From positions 16,009 through 80,008 of the forward strand of contig NZ_JAPZDS010000017.1 of NCBI RefSeq assembly GCF_029813115.1: a DNA stretch of 64,000 nucleotides. Reading direction: 5' to 3'. The notes under the pieces are model-generated. The model saw only the letters and a list, made by a program, of their open reading frames with translations, was not told the origin of the DNA and ran no database searches. The DNA is from Aureimonas sp. SK2. Lineage in GTDB: Bacteria; Pseudomonadota; Alphaproteobacteria; Rhizobiales; Rhizobiaceae. Every line of letters begins with the position of its first letter. Positions within the stretch are counted from its first letter, which is position 1. Positions 1 through 8,777 of this stretch are shown in pieces. A program made the translations under genes and the position numbers.

Positions 1-1174
1 GCTCCACCAAGTCGCTGAACGCTCCCCTTCCGGACAGGGAGGCGAGTATCTCGCTACGCCTCCGCTCGCGGTCAGCGATCTCGCCCCGCAGGCGTTTAAG
101 CCCCTCGGTTGCCTCGGCGACCGCAACCTCGAGGTGCCGGCGCCGGTTCGCCACGACCGAGGCGTGGAACGCTCGCACGTCCTCGAACGAGCGGAGGGCC
201 TGCATGGGCAACTGCACTCCCGCCATCTCGTACATTGCCGCGACGTCCTGTTCGGGAGCCGGGCGATGGGAGTCTGACGTCGTCTCCAGGAGGTGCCTCA
301 CCTTCGTCTCGAGGATGGACGCATCCTTCGCGAGCGTCTCGAGCTCCTTCTTCAAGCGTCCCGCCTCGGCGGCGAGGTCGCCGTACTGGTCCAGGACGAC
401 GAACCCGCTCACCCTTCTGGTCGCTTCGGCGGCCTTCGCCTTTGCGACGGCCAAGTCCGCGCGCAGGGACGCCAAGGATCGTGCGCTGCCGGGATGACGC
501 TGCGCGAACCGCCGCTTGAGGACCTTGACTTCAGCCTCGGCCCTGCTGACGTCGTCGAACTCGCGCGCGATCCTCCAGTCCAGCCCGAAGAGGTACGATA
601 GGGCGACGCGTGCATCCAAGTCGCTCTGCCGCTTGGAGAACCTCGCCGCATCGAGAAACCCCCCGTCCTCGCGGCGCCGAGCGAAGTAGCCGAACAGCGA
701 ACGGAAGGTGGGGGCGTGGGGAAGCGACATGGCCGGGTCCTGGCCGACCCGGAGGCCGAACACGCGATCACCGAGCCAACGCCTCCATTCGTCGAGCGCC
801 ACGGTATGGCCACCGTCCCCGCCGTCGGATTGCCAGGTCATCCCGAGGGTGCCCGGATGCGGCGAGACGACGATCTTGCGCGGGTTCGACCCGCGACGGC
901 GAACCTCCACCTCCACCTCTCCGAACATGAAGCGCCCCCTGAACTCGTACCCTTCCAAGGCGGGGTCGCGAAGTAGAGAGCCCTTGTCGGCGTTGGCACC
1001 GAGGAGGAAATGGACGATCTCGACGAGGCTCGACTTGCCGGAACCGTTGAGGGTCTCGGTGTCGCTCGCGTCCGCGTGGCGGTCGGCGAGGAGGATGTTA
1101 AGGCCCGGCCGGAACTCCACGCGCTTGAAGGTCGGCAGGTCGCTGTCGATCTCGACGATGATGACGGCGTCCAA
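1..1174 (-). CDS. ABC-three-component system ATPase (DUF2326-type, Rad50-like), 3' end cut by window edge
   Basis: This frame is open to the window edge (about 391 codons), so the C-terminal half with Walker B and signature is missing. The Walker A motif NGSGKSSL lies near residues 43-50, preceded by LNILLADRHADASDTETL, the usual start of the ABC-3C/DUF2326 ATPases. A charged, helical coiled-coil-like stretch begins near residue 190 and includes LDQYGDLAAEAGRLKKEL and a later FHASVVANRRRHLE segment, both familiar in this family. It is the third gene of a minus-strand unit after the effector and middle component. No ATG or GTG exists near the N-terminus; TTG at 1174 is the best start but has only a weak ribosome site. 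The role in phage or plasmid conflict is inferred from the family. Confidence 0.8.
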   Translation of the reverse strand, partial: MDAVIIVEIDSDLPTFKRVEFRPGLNILLADRHADASDTETLNGSGKSSLVEIVHFLLGANADKGSLLRDPALEGYEFRGRFMFGEVEVEVRRRGSNPRKIVVSPHPGTLGMTWQSDGGDGGHTVALDEWRRWLGDRVFGLRVGQDPAMSLPHAPTFRSLFGYFARRREDGGFLDAARFSKRQSDLDARVALSYLFGLDWRIAREFDDVSRAEAEVKVLKRRFAQRHPGSARSLASLRADLAVAKAKAAEATRRVSGFVVLDQYGDLAAEAGRLKKELETLAKDASILETKVRHLLETTSDSHRPAPEQDVAAMYEMAGVQLPMQALRSFEDVRAFHASVVANRRRHLEVAVAEATEGLKRLRGEIADRERRRSEILASLSGRGAFSDLVE

Positions 1175-1407
1175 GCAAGCGACACCACGCCGTCCCGTGA
1201 CTCCACCGCCCCGATGGCGAACAGGAAACTGAGTGCGAGCGCGAACCAGTCGAAGGTGATCGACGTCGCGCCGCGCGGTCTCCCGCCCTCGACCGCGGCC
1301 CAGAGCTCGCTAACTCCCCGCTCGGAGCCGCGAAGCTGCTCGAGGATGTCGGCTCCGATCACGAGCAGGGACCTGTCGGCGGGAAGGAACTTGCCGGGAA
1401 GTATCAT
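838..1407 (-). CDS. ABC-three-component system middle component (MC6-like)
   Basis: Only the first 75-80 residues look like a real protein: MILPGKFLPADRSLLVIGAD, then ILEQL, ELWAAVE, ITFDWFALALSFLFAIGAVE and DGVVSL. This matches the small middle components that sit between effector and ATPase in ABC-3C systems. The ATG at 1407 overlaps the effector stop as ATGA, so translation is probably coupled. An in-frame ATG at 1455 lies inside the effector gene and is unlikely. Oddly, the frame stays open for over 100 more codons through the ATPase gene, and that part is Ser/Arg-rich like a shadow frame. Middle components are normally about 80 residues, so the true end may involve a frameshift into the ATPase or a sequence error. 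Confidence 0.65.
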   Translation of the reverse strand: MILPGKFLPADRSLLVIGADILEQLRGSERGVSELWAAVEGGRPRGATSITFDWFALALSFLFAIGAVESRDGVVSLAWTPSSSSRSTATCRPSSAWSSGRALTSSSPTATRTRATPRPSTVPASRASSRSSISSSVPTPTRALYFATPPWKGTSSGGASCSERWRWRFAVAGRTRARSSSRRIRAPSG

Positions 1408-2354
1408 GGCCGGGACGGGACCCAGCCGGCCGGCGGCTCTTCGAAGATGACGCATCCCTCGAACATCGTCCCGACGAGGCTCCTCGCGGCGTTCAGTCTC
1501 ACCGCCGGGTCGGTTGGCCTTGCCAGCATGTCGATCAGCCTCTGCAATATGGTTCCGGGGTCGAGGCCCTGCGTCCTCAGGTCAACGTACTGGCTGCGGA
1601 AGAAGTTCGGAACCTCGACGGAGGCGCGCGGGTCGCCGAAGCCCTCGATGCACTCCGCGACCGTTTCCGAGTGGAAGCTCGCCTGGAGAAACGCAACCTG
1701 CCAGTCGTTGGGGATCCCGTTGAACTCCATCTTTCCGAAGGACACGGTCCCGACGGTCATGGCGGCGGGCGAGAGCCTGCCCGCGCGCTCCATCACCTCG
1801 AAGATCATCCCGTTCACGACGTCGGGGAGCGAGGCCCTCTCCATCTCCTCAAGCGCGCGGATGCCCAGAAGGTATTCGAGATCCTGCTCGCTGAGGTCCT
1901 TCAGGTGGGCCCGAAAGGATTCGAAGCCGAAGTGGGACACGGCGATGCCCTTGCGTCGGCCGGCGTCGGTCGCGGCCTGCAACGCCAGCGCCGACTTAGT
2001 CGGAAGGGCGTTCAGGTTGTGGACGAACCGCCAGGACTTCATGTCCGGCACGGTCTTCCGCGCCGTCGCGAAGTCCGCCTCGATCTTCTTCGCGACGTAG
2101 AGGTCCCGGTCCTTGGCCGGGCCGGACGACGCGCCGTAGCATTGGTAGACCGTGCCGTTCGGCCCATGGTACCCGTCGAGACCGCCGTCGCCCCGGTTTC
2201 CGTAGGATTCGATGGGTACGAACGCGTCACCGTGCACGCACGCCATGAACCGGGCGAAGAAGTCCTGGAAGGCGTTGCCGGACGCCAGGAACACTGCGTT
2301 CCGCAAGGCGACCGTCCAATGTCCCAGATCCGCCAAGCCCGTCTCCCGAATCAT
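1404..2354 (-). CDS. ABC-three-component system effector with Mrr-like nuclease domain and ABC-3C C-terminal domain
   Basis: A 316-residue protein, first gene of the conflict-system unit. The N-terminal third contains FQDFFARFM, then GDGGLDGY and VYQCYG, resembling the PD-(D/E)xK core of Mrr-type restriction endonuclease folds. The usual lysine of the QxK element is a tyrosine here (QCY), so catalysis is uncertain. The C-terminal 110 residues (NDWQVAFLQASFHSETV to FEGCVIFEEPP) resemble the C-terminal domain shared by ABC-3C effectors, thought to contact the ATPase/middle component. The ATG at 2354 is the first Met; the stop overlaps the start of the middle component. Activation by invading DNA sensed through the ATPase is inferred from the family. 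Confidence 0.7.
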   Translation of the reverse strand: MIRETGLADLGHWTVALRNAVFLASGNAFQDFFARFMACVHGDAFVPIESYGNRGDGGLDGYHGPNGTVYQCYGASSGPAKDRDLYVAKKIEADFATARKTVPDMKSWRFVHNLNALPTKSALALQAATDAGRRKGIAVSHFGFESFRAHLKDLSEQDLEYLLGIRALEEMERASLPDVVNGMIFEVMERAGRLSPAAMTVGTVSFGKMEFNGIPNDWQVAFLQASFHSETVAECIEGFGDPRASVEVPNFFRSQYVDLRTQGLDPGTILQRLIDMLARPTDPAVRLNAARSLVGTMFEGCVIFEEPPAGWVPSRP

Positions 2355-2841
2355 GTGGCGCCGACCGCGCCCAGGTCACCATGGGACATCCTAGCCGGAA
2401 CGCCGACGAATGACATCGGCCATGAGCCAGGGCGTCGGTCGGTCTCGATGACCGAGGGTAGCCCGCACGAAGTCCCCCGCAAACGCTGGCGCGGGGTCGC
2501 GCCGACGGTCGGAGGCGAATCGACGCGCGACGCGACCGCGTCGTCCCCAGCGCCTGGACCGAGAAGCACCGCTCGACGTCGACCGTCACGCACGCCGAAG
2601 CCTTACCTTCCGCGTCCGCAGACCAAGCGTCCGAGGCCAACGGCGGCACACCGACTGCGAGAAGAACCGCAAGCGTACCAGTGAGTAGGGTGGACGAGTG
2701 CATGGCGGACACCGGGTGGGTTGAGGTTCCGCAGCTTACACGCCCAGCATCGCATCGCCCGCGGAATCTACTCGGAGGCATCCAGAACCTGAATAGGCAG
2801 AGTCTACAATGGTCTGACGAGGAATGCGGCTGCGATGTTGA
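2355..2841. other. Intergenic stretch upstream of the ABC-3C unit; possible remnant of a small exported protein
   Basis: No convincing gene was found in these 487 bases. On the minus strand an ATG at 2706 begins MHSSTLLTGTLAVLLAVGV, then PPLASDAWSA, which looks like a signal peptide with a cleavage site, followed by about 20 plausible residues containing two Cys. After that the frame turns into Arg/Ser-rich sequence and runs into the effector gene. This could be a decayed or frameshifted exported protein. The promoter of the ABC-3C unit must also lie here, but no clear -35/-10 was recognised. Confidence 0.3.
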
Positions 2842-4244
2842 TCATGGAGACTTCGAAGGACCAGCAATTGGAACGCATTCGAGCCATCGTTTGACATCGG
2901 GACAGGTATCCAATGCCATCAGCTCGTCCGCACACAGAGCGGCCACAGCGCCACCTCCCAGGTTTGTGCCGTATTTCTGGAAAACGTGCTCAGCGGCCAT
3001 CGGGCGCTCCCGAGTACCAAGCGGGTAGAAAAGCTCCGGTCCGACGAACTCCTGACCTCCCTTCACCCTGACCATCGCCTGCCCTGCGGGCCTGCGGCGT
3101 GCACTTGCCATCTCCCCCTCGAACCGCGGATCAACGACGACGCGGACGCGTGCCGCAAGGTCGAGGAGCGTTGGATCCCGCAGGCTGACCGGACCATACC
3201 AACGCTCCGCAGGTCGGTCCCCGGACGCCAAGACGGCGAGCGTGAACGGCAGGCTGAACTGCGCATCGATATCCGTCACGGGCCGCGAGTCCATAAAGTC
3301 GCTGCCCATGCCGGAGAACGACAGGACGACGATCTCCTCGATGTCGTCCGCTCGCAGACCGCGTTCGTCGCGAACGGTCTGGAAGGACTCGAGGGCCGTA
3401 TGCATCCAGCGACAGGTCGGGAAAGCCTTGAAGCTCGCGTTCCAGGCCAGCCATTCGGATCCGAGCCCGGAGACAAGGCACTCGACGTCGGTCTTGTCGG
3501 AGCCAAGCATGCGCCAGAGGCCGTGCTCTCCGTCGAGCACCGCCCGGGCACCAACGAGGCCCTGCTGGTGCAGGCGCACCGCCCGTACGCCGCTTTCGGC
3601 GGCCGGGGCGTTGAAGTCCTTGAACGACACGAGCGGCCGCGCGTCCCAGTTGTACTTTCTCAGGCTCGGGACGGAGGCGAGGGTGCCAGCGAGGCCGAAG
3701 GCGTTCTCCATGCCCTCGGCGTCGAGACCCACGAGGCGGCCGTAGGCGGCCGCGGCACCGACGACCTGGTGCTGACACACACCATAGACCTGCCGGAACC
3801 GCTCGAAGCTCGGCTGCATCGACAGGATGACGCGGGCGTTGACCTCGTAGGCCGCCGCGACCGCCGTGATGAACTCGGCACCCGTCACCGCGCTGTCCCA
3901 AACGCCCGACAGCGCCGCCGCGACAATGGTCGCGCCCGGATGCCCCATTCCCCGTCCGTCGAACTCTAGCCCGTCGTCGAAGTCCAGCGCGTTCATCGCG
4001 CCGGCGTTGACGAAGGCGGCGCCGATCGGACCGAGACGTGTCTCGGAACCAAGGATCGGGCACGGGCCGGCCGCGTACTCACCGACGGCGAACCGCGCGA
4101 GTTGCCCGGTCAGGGGATTGGACGCCCCCGCGACGCCGCATCCGATGGAATCAAGGATATGAAGCTTGATCTTCTCCCGTAGGTCCGAGGGGATGTCCTC
4201 GTAGCGGAGTTCGGCGGCGAACCGCGCGAGGGCGGCGGTGGCGC

Positions 4245-4248
<4 letters not shown>
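2842..4248 (-). CDS. MmgE/PrpD family protein
   Basis: A 468-residue cytoplasmic protein of the usual family length. The N-terminus has the family pattern LREKIKLHILDSIGCGVAGA, followed by GSETRLGPIGAAFVNAGAMN and the ALDFDD element, where family dehydratases carry active-site residues; FKAFPTCRWMHTALE lies in the middle. Known members include 2-methylcitrate dehydratase and epimerases/racemases of small carboxylates. It is the last gene of a five-gene operon; its ATG overlaps the ATPase stop by four bases. It probably acts on the compound brought in by the importer, or on a breakdown product. The exact substrate cannot be told from sequence. Confidence 0.88.
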
Positions 4249-5024
<776 letters not shown>

Positions 5025-5025
5025 C

Positions 5026-5691
5026 TCAGGCCCCCTTCGCCGCGTAGCGCCGCTCCAGGCCGTAGGCGAGGAGCGTGCCGGGATAGATGAGGACGAAGTA
5101 GATGACGGCCACGATCGTGAAGGTCTCCAGCGGGAGGTAGTACTCGGAACTCAGCATCCGGGCTTGGTAGAGCAGCTCGTTGACCGTCACGATGGAGGCG
5201 ACGGACGTGTTCTTGGCGAGCTCGACGCCGCGATTGGTGAAGGCGGGCAGCATGCGGCGCATCACTTGGGGCAGCACCACCCGGCGCATCGTCCGAGCCG
5301 AGGTCATACCGAGCGCGCGCGCCGCCTCGGACTGCTCGCGGACGATCGAGCGGATGCCGCCGCGGTAGATCTCGGAGCAGTAGGCGGTCGCGTTCAGCGA
5401 GAGCGCCAGCGCGGCTGCCCAGAAGGCGGGGAGCTGGAGCCCGGTCAGGACGGGCAGCGCATAATAGAACCAGACGAGCTGGACGAGGACGGGGGTGGTG
5501 CGGAACAGCTCGACGAAGAGCCGCGCGGGCCACGCCATCCAGCGGCTTCCCGACAGCCTCAGGAGCGCGACGCCAAGGCCGAAGGACAGACCGCAGGCGA
5601 AGGCGATGGCCCAGAGGCCCGCCGTCAGGCCGACGCCCCGCAGGAGGAGGTCGGTATGGGCGAGGATCTCGCCGAACTGGAACTGTCCCAT
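5026..5691 (-). CDS. Amino acid ABC importer permease (HisM/GlnP type), second subunit
   Basis: A 221-residue membrane protein with about five hydrophobic segments, the RTTPVLVQLVWFYYALP element and the cytoplasmic EAARALGMTSARTMRRVVLP loop that docks with the ATPase. The ATG at 5691 lies two bases after the stop of the other permease. A longer frame opens at 5730 but would overlap that gene and add an Arg-rich leader, so 5691 is preferred. It pairs with the 5694-6362 product as a heterodimeric channel. Confidence 0.9.
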   Translation of the reverse strand: MGQFQFGEILAHTDLLLRGVGLTAGLWAIAFACGLSFGLGVALLRLSGSRWMAWPARLFVELFRTTPVLVQLVWFYYALPVLTGLQLPAFWAAALALSLNATAYCSEIYRGGIRSIVREQSEAARALGMTSARTMRRVVLPQVMRRMLPAFTNRGVELAKNTSVASIVTVNELLYQARMLSSEYYLPLETFTIVAVIYFVLIYPGTLLAYGLERRYAAKGA

Positions 5692-5693
5692 CG

Positions 5694-6362
5694 TCAGCCG
5701 CCCCGCCGCCGCATGCGTCCGTCGACCCATTCGACCACTTGGCTGACCGAGAACAGGAGCACGAAGAAGATCAGGCCGACGGTCGTGTAGAGCTCCAGAG
5801 GGCGGTACGTCTGGGTGACGACGACCATCGCGTTGTAGACAAGGTCGTGGAACGTCAAAGCGGCCGCGAGCGTGGTGGTCTTCACGAGCTCGAACGAGCG
5901 GTCGAGGAAGGGCGCGACCATGCGCCGGACCGCCTGCGGCAGGATGATGCGCCGCATCAGCCTCGCCCGGCTCATGCCAAGCGCCCTGCCCGCCTCGCGC
6001 TGCCCGCGCTCGACCGAGACGATGCCGGCCCGGAACACCTCGGCGAAGAAGGCACTGGACTGGAGACCCAGCGCCGCTAGCGCCGCCATGAATGGGCTCA
6101 GCGTCGGCCCGAGCATCATCGGCAGACCGTAGAAGAACCAGAACAGATGCACGAGCGGCGGCGTGTTGCGGTAGAACTCGATGTAGGCGAGCGCCGGCCA
6201 GCTCAACGTGCGGTGGCCAGAGATGCGCATCATGGCCAGCGCGAAACCGACCACCAGCCCGACCGCGATCCCGGTGAGCGACAGGGCCACCGTGTTGGCG
6301 AGCCCTTCCGCAAGAACTCCGGCATTGCGCGTGACGGCCGAGAAGTCCCAGTCGTAGTTCAT
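5694..6362 (-). CDS. Amino acid ABC importer permease (HisQ/GltJ type), first subunit
   Basis: A 222-residue inner-membrane protein. It has the family elements EFYRNTPPLVHLFWFFYGLP and, in the cytoplasmic loop, EAGRALGMSRARLMRRIILP, the EAA motif contacting the ATPase. The start ATG at 6362 lies 55 bases after the binding-protein stop, with a perfect hairpin between them (6366-6393). Its partner permease follows after a two-base gap. Confidence 0.9.
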   Translation of the reverse strand: MNYDWDFSAVTRNAGVLAEGLANTVALSLTGIAVGLVVGFALAMMRISGHRTLSWPALAYIEFYRNTPPLVHLFWFFYGLPMMLGPTLSPFMAALAALGLQSSAFFAEVFRAGIVSVERGQREAGRALGMSRARLMRRIILPQAVRRMVAPFLDRSFELVKTTTLAAALTFHDLVYNAMVVVTQTYRPLELYTTVGLIFFVLLFSVSQVVEWVDGRMRRRGG

Positions 6363-6365
6363 GCG

Positions 6366-6393
6366 CGACCCGGCCGCTTGGCCAGCCGGGTCG
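6366..6393 (-). promoter_or_regulatory. Intercistronic hairpin between binding-protein and permease genes
   Basis: Perfect 9-base arms (6366-6374 and 6385-6393) enclose a 10-base loop directly after the binding-protein stop. There is no T-run. Such hairpins usually protect the upstream message from 3' exonucleases and give more binding protein than permease. That role is inferred. Confidence 0.5.
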
Positions 6394-6417
6394 ACGCTTC
6401 AGGGCGCGGTGAGGGAT

Positions 6418-7290
6418 TCAAGCCTTGGTCCAGCTCGACGGAGAGAGCCCGGGAGCCGTCTTCGGGTCGATGCCGCGGAAGGTCAGGAACTCCTCGTAGA
6501 TCTTCTGCGTCTCGCCAGTCTCGTAGAGATAGCCGATGGCGTGTCCCACCCAGTCGCGCCACGACTTGTCGGCCTCGCGGCGGACGGCGGCGCTCGACGC
6601 CGACGAGCGCACCGGGGTCGGCACCACGACCGTGCCGCGCTTCAGTCGGTTGCCGATCGTCACGAGCGCGGGGTGGAACAGCGAGAGCGCGTCGACACGG
6701 CCGGCCGCGAAGGCGGCGCCCGCCTCGTCCGCGTTCGGAAAGCGCTGGATGTCGGCCTGCGGCAGCCGCACGGTGACGTCGCGGTCCGGCGAGGTGCCGA
6801 GCACGACGCCGAGCTTCACCTCCGGCTTGTTCAGCGCCTCCCAGTTCGTCACGTCCAGCCCGTCGCGGGCGAGCACGGCCTGCGCGTAGTAGAACATCGG
6901 CTGGACGGGGAACTCGACCGACAGAGCGCGCTGCTGCGTCGCGTCCATGGCGAACATCACGTCGAACTGTCCGGCCTGAAGGCCTGCCACTGCCGTGCCC
7001 CAGGTCGTCTCCACGGGAACGGGCGTCACGTTCAGCTCACGCGCCAACGCCGCGCCGACGCCCCATCCGAGGCCCTTCCACTCTCCTGAGGACTGGTCCT
7101 TAAAGAACCACGGTTCGCCCTGCGCAACGCCGATGCGAAGGTTGCCGCTCGCGCGTATCGCCTCGAGCGTCGAGGCGTTCGCGTCCTGCGCCCGCGCGGG
7201 AGCGATCCCGCCCGCCAGCCCGAGGCCGACACCGCCGAGAGCTCCGGCCAGCAGAAGGCGGCGGCGTTCCGAATTGACGTCATCACTCAT
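6418..7290 (-). CDS. Extracellular amino acid-binding protein of ABC importer (SBP family 3)
   Basis: A 290-residue periplasmic binding protein, first gene of the five-gene operon. The leader SERRRLLLAGALGGVGLGLAG ending APARA has a twin-arginine-like RRR followed by a hydrophobic stretch and an AxA cleavage site, so Tat export is possible. The mature part has the family 3 features LRIGVAQGEPWFF, AGLQAGQFDVMFAMDATQQR and a C-terminal SWRDWVGHAIGYLYETGE. It would deliver a polar amino acid or related small acid to the permeases at 5026-6362. The ligand cannot be assigned. Confidence 0.9.
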   Translation of the reverse strand: MSDDVNSERRRLLLAGALGGVGLGLAGGIAPARAQDANASTLEAIRASGNLRIGVAQGEPWFFKDQSSGEWKGLGWGVGAALARELNVTPVPVETTWGTAVAGLQAGQFDVMFAMDATQQRALSVEFPVQPMFYYAQAVLARDGLDVTNWEALNKPEVKLGVVLGTSPDRDVTVRLPQADIQRFPNADEAGAAFAAGRVDALSLFHPALVTIGNRLKRGTVVVPTPVRSSASSAAVRREADKSWRDWVGHAIGYLYETGETQKIYEEFLTFRGIDPKTAPGLSPSSWTKA

Positions 7291-7390
7291 GCAGCTCTCC
7301 GGCAGGCTTCGAGAATCGGTACGGCCGCATCGCGACCGTCAGCAACAGGGATACGTCACCGCACGAGGCCGTGAACAGGGCATCCCAAAG

Positions 7391-7408
7391 CGTTCGGGGC
7401 CGCGAACG
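7391..7408. promoter_or_regulatory. Inverted repeat in divergent promoter region, core GTTCG...CGAAC
   Basis: Perfect 6-base arms CGTTCG and CGAACG enclose a 6-base spacer, midway between the binding-protein gene (start 7290, minus) and the aminotransferase (start 7556, plus). A second, wider repeat at 7447-7481 shares the same core, suggesting one regulator bound at both. The regulator is not encoded next to the site. Confidence 0.35.
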
Positions 7409-7446
7409 GGGAAAAACGTGCTACCGGACGGGAACGGAATCAAGCC

Positions 7447-7481
7447 GTGTTCGCGGTGCCTCCAATGTTGCCGTCGAACAC
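7447..7481. promoter_or_regulatory. Second inverted repeat with GTTCG/CGAAC core
   Basis: Perfect 7-base arms GTGTTCG (7447-7453) and CGAACAC (7475-7481) are separated by 21 bases. The core matches the shorter repeat at 7391-7408. It could be a pair of half-sites for the same regulator or an mRNA stem ahead of the aminotransferase gene. Confidence 0.3.
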
Positions 7482-7555
7482 TGGGGTTACGGCCCCGGGA
7501 TCGCGGGCTCACTGCGCCCAACCCTCGAACCACCAGACAGGACGGAGCTAAGCGC

Positions 7556-8479
7556 ATGGAGTTGAGCGGCAAGGGAGCGCAGACCCCTCGTGAGGACGCC
7601 CGCAACGGCGAGGTGTTGATCTGGCTGAACGGCCGACTGGTCCCCCGCGCCGAGGCGACGGTTTCGATCTTCGACGCGGGCTTCGGCTTGGGGGATGGCG
7701 TTTGGGAAGGCCTGCGGCTCGTGAAGGGTCGATTCGTCTTCCTCGACGAGCATCTCCGCCGGCTTCAGGCGGGCGCCAGAGCGATAGCGCTCGAGATCGG
7801 GCTCGACCGGGACGGTCTGGAGGGCGCGCTGAAGGAAACGGCGGCAGCCAATGACATGCATGACGGGGTCCACGTCCGGCTCATGGTCACCCGGGGCGAG
7901 AAGACGACGGTCCATCAGGATCCCCGCAACGCGCTCGGCCGTCCGACGATCGCGATCGTCGCCGAGCACAAGCTTCCCGACCCGGAGATCAAGGAGTGCG
8001 GACTTTCGCTCTCGACCGTGCCGATCCGTTGCAGCGGCCCGGACACGTTCGACATGCGCCTGAACTCCCACAGCCGCCTCAACCTGATCCAGGCCCTGCT
8101 CCATGCGATCGGCGCAGGTGCCGACGAGGCCCTGATGCTCGATCCGCACGGGTTCGTGTCGAGCTGCAATTCCACCAATTTCTTCATCGTGAAAGACGGG
8201 ATCGTCGCGACGTCGACGGGAGGCTACTGCTTCAACGGGATCACCCGGGAGAAGGTGATAGGGCTTTGTGGGGACAACGGCATCCGTTGCGAGTTGCGCA
8301 ACTTCACCCTCGCCGAAGTCTACGACGCCGACGAGGCGTTCGTGACGGGCACCTTCGGCGGCCTGACGCCGGTACGGTCCATCGATGGTCGCTCCTTCAG
8401 CGTCGAGCGGACTTGGACCCGCAAACTGTCCCACATCTACGAGACCGAAATCGGCGTGGCATTAAGGGCCGGTCTTTGA
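7556..8479 (+). CDS. Aminotransferase class IV-like protein lacking the expected PLP lysine
   Basis: A 307-residue protein of the branched-chain/D-amino acid aminotransferase fold: IWLNGRLVPRAEATVSIFDAGFGLGDGVWEG at the N-terminus (several elements), LDEHLRRLQAGARAI, and EALMLDPHGFVSSCNSTNFFIV with the GITREKVI loop near the C-terminus. In class IV enzymes the PLP lysine lies in an IKSLN-type element; here the aligned stretch is RLNSHSRLNLIQA, with Asn at the lysine position and no nearby Lys. The ATG at 7556 is preceded by GGAG eight bases upstream; a longer upstream frame is not credible. It is divergent from the amino acid importer and MmgE/PrpD operon and may act on the same compound, but transamination is doubtful. 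Confidence 0.8.
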   Translation: MELSGKGAQTPREDARNGEVLIWLNGRLVPRAEATVSIFDAGFGLGDGVWEGLRLVKGRFVFLDEHLRRLQAGARAIALEIGLDRDGLEGALKETAAANDMHDGVHVRLMVTRGEKTTVHQDPRNALGRPTIAIVAEHKLPDPEIKECGLSLSTVPIRCSGPDTFDMRLNSHSRLNLIQALLHAIGAGADEALMLDPHGFVSSCNSTNFFIVKDGIVATSTGGYCFNGITREKVIGLCGDNGIRCELRNFTLAEVYDADEAFVTGTFGGLTPVRSIDGRSFSVERTWTRKLSHIYETEIGVALRAGL

Positions 8480-8734
8480 CTTGAGACGCCGCCGCCGTCG
8501 CATCGAGCGACTGAGACATAGGATCGCTCCGTTACGAGCGCAGCGCACGGCGCCACGCTCGTCGCTCTGTTCAATGACTGAGGAAAGACCTTCGAGGAAG
8601 GGTCGCAGCTAAGGAACTGGGAGACACGTCAACGACTTAAGCCCGCCGCATCAGCAATTCGGCCTTCCGGATCTCAAGCAGAAATCCCTTCCCTCTATTC
8701 GGAGCAAAACGGGAACCGCATCCCTCGCCGATCT

Positions 8735-8753
8735 GTCTATCTTAGAAATAGAC
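8735..8753. promoter_or_regulatory. LysR-type box candidate (CTAT-N7-ATAG) upstream of flavoprotein operon
   Basis: Perfect 6-base arms GTCTAT and ATAGAC enclose CTTAGAA, giving the T-N11-A pattern typical of LysR-family operators. It sits 25 bases ahead of the flavoprotein start at 8778, in a stretch that is locally more A+T-rich. The only LysR gene in the window is at 17516-18436; whether it acts here is unknown. Confidence 0.35.
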
Positions 8754-8777
8754 TGTTGGCATTCGAGGGGAAATGCC

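Noticed and set aside
2227..2706. Possible secreted protein with signal-peptide-like start
   Set aside because: Good leader but the sequence turns into shadow-like Arg/Ser-rich residues and overlaps the effector gene; kept only as a note in the intergenic entry.
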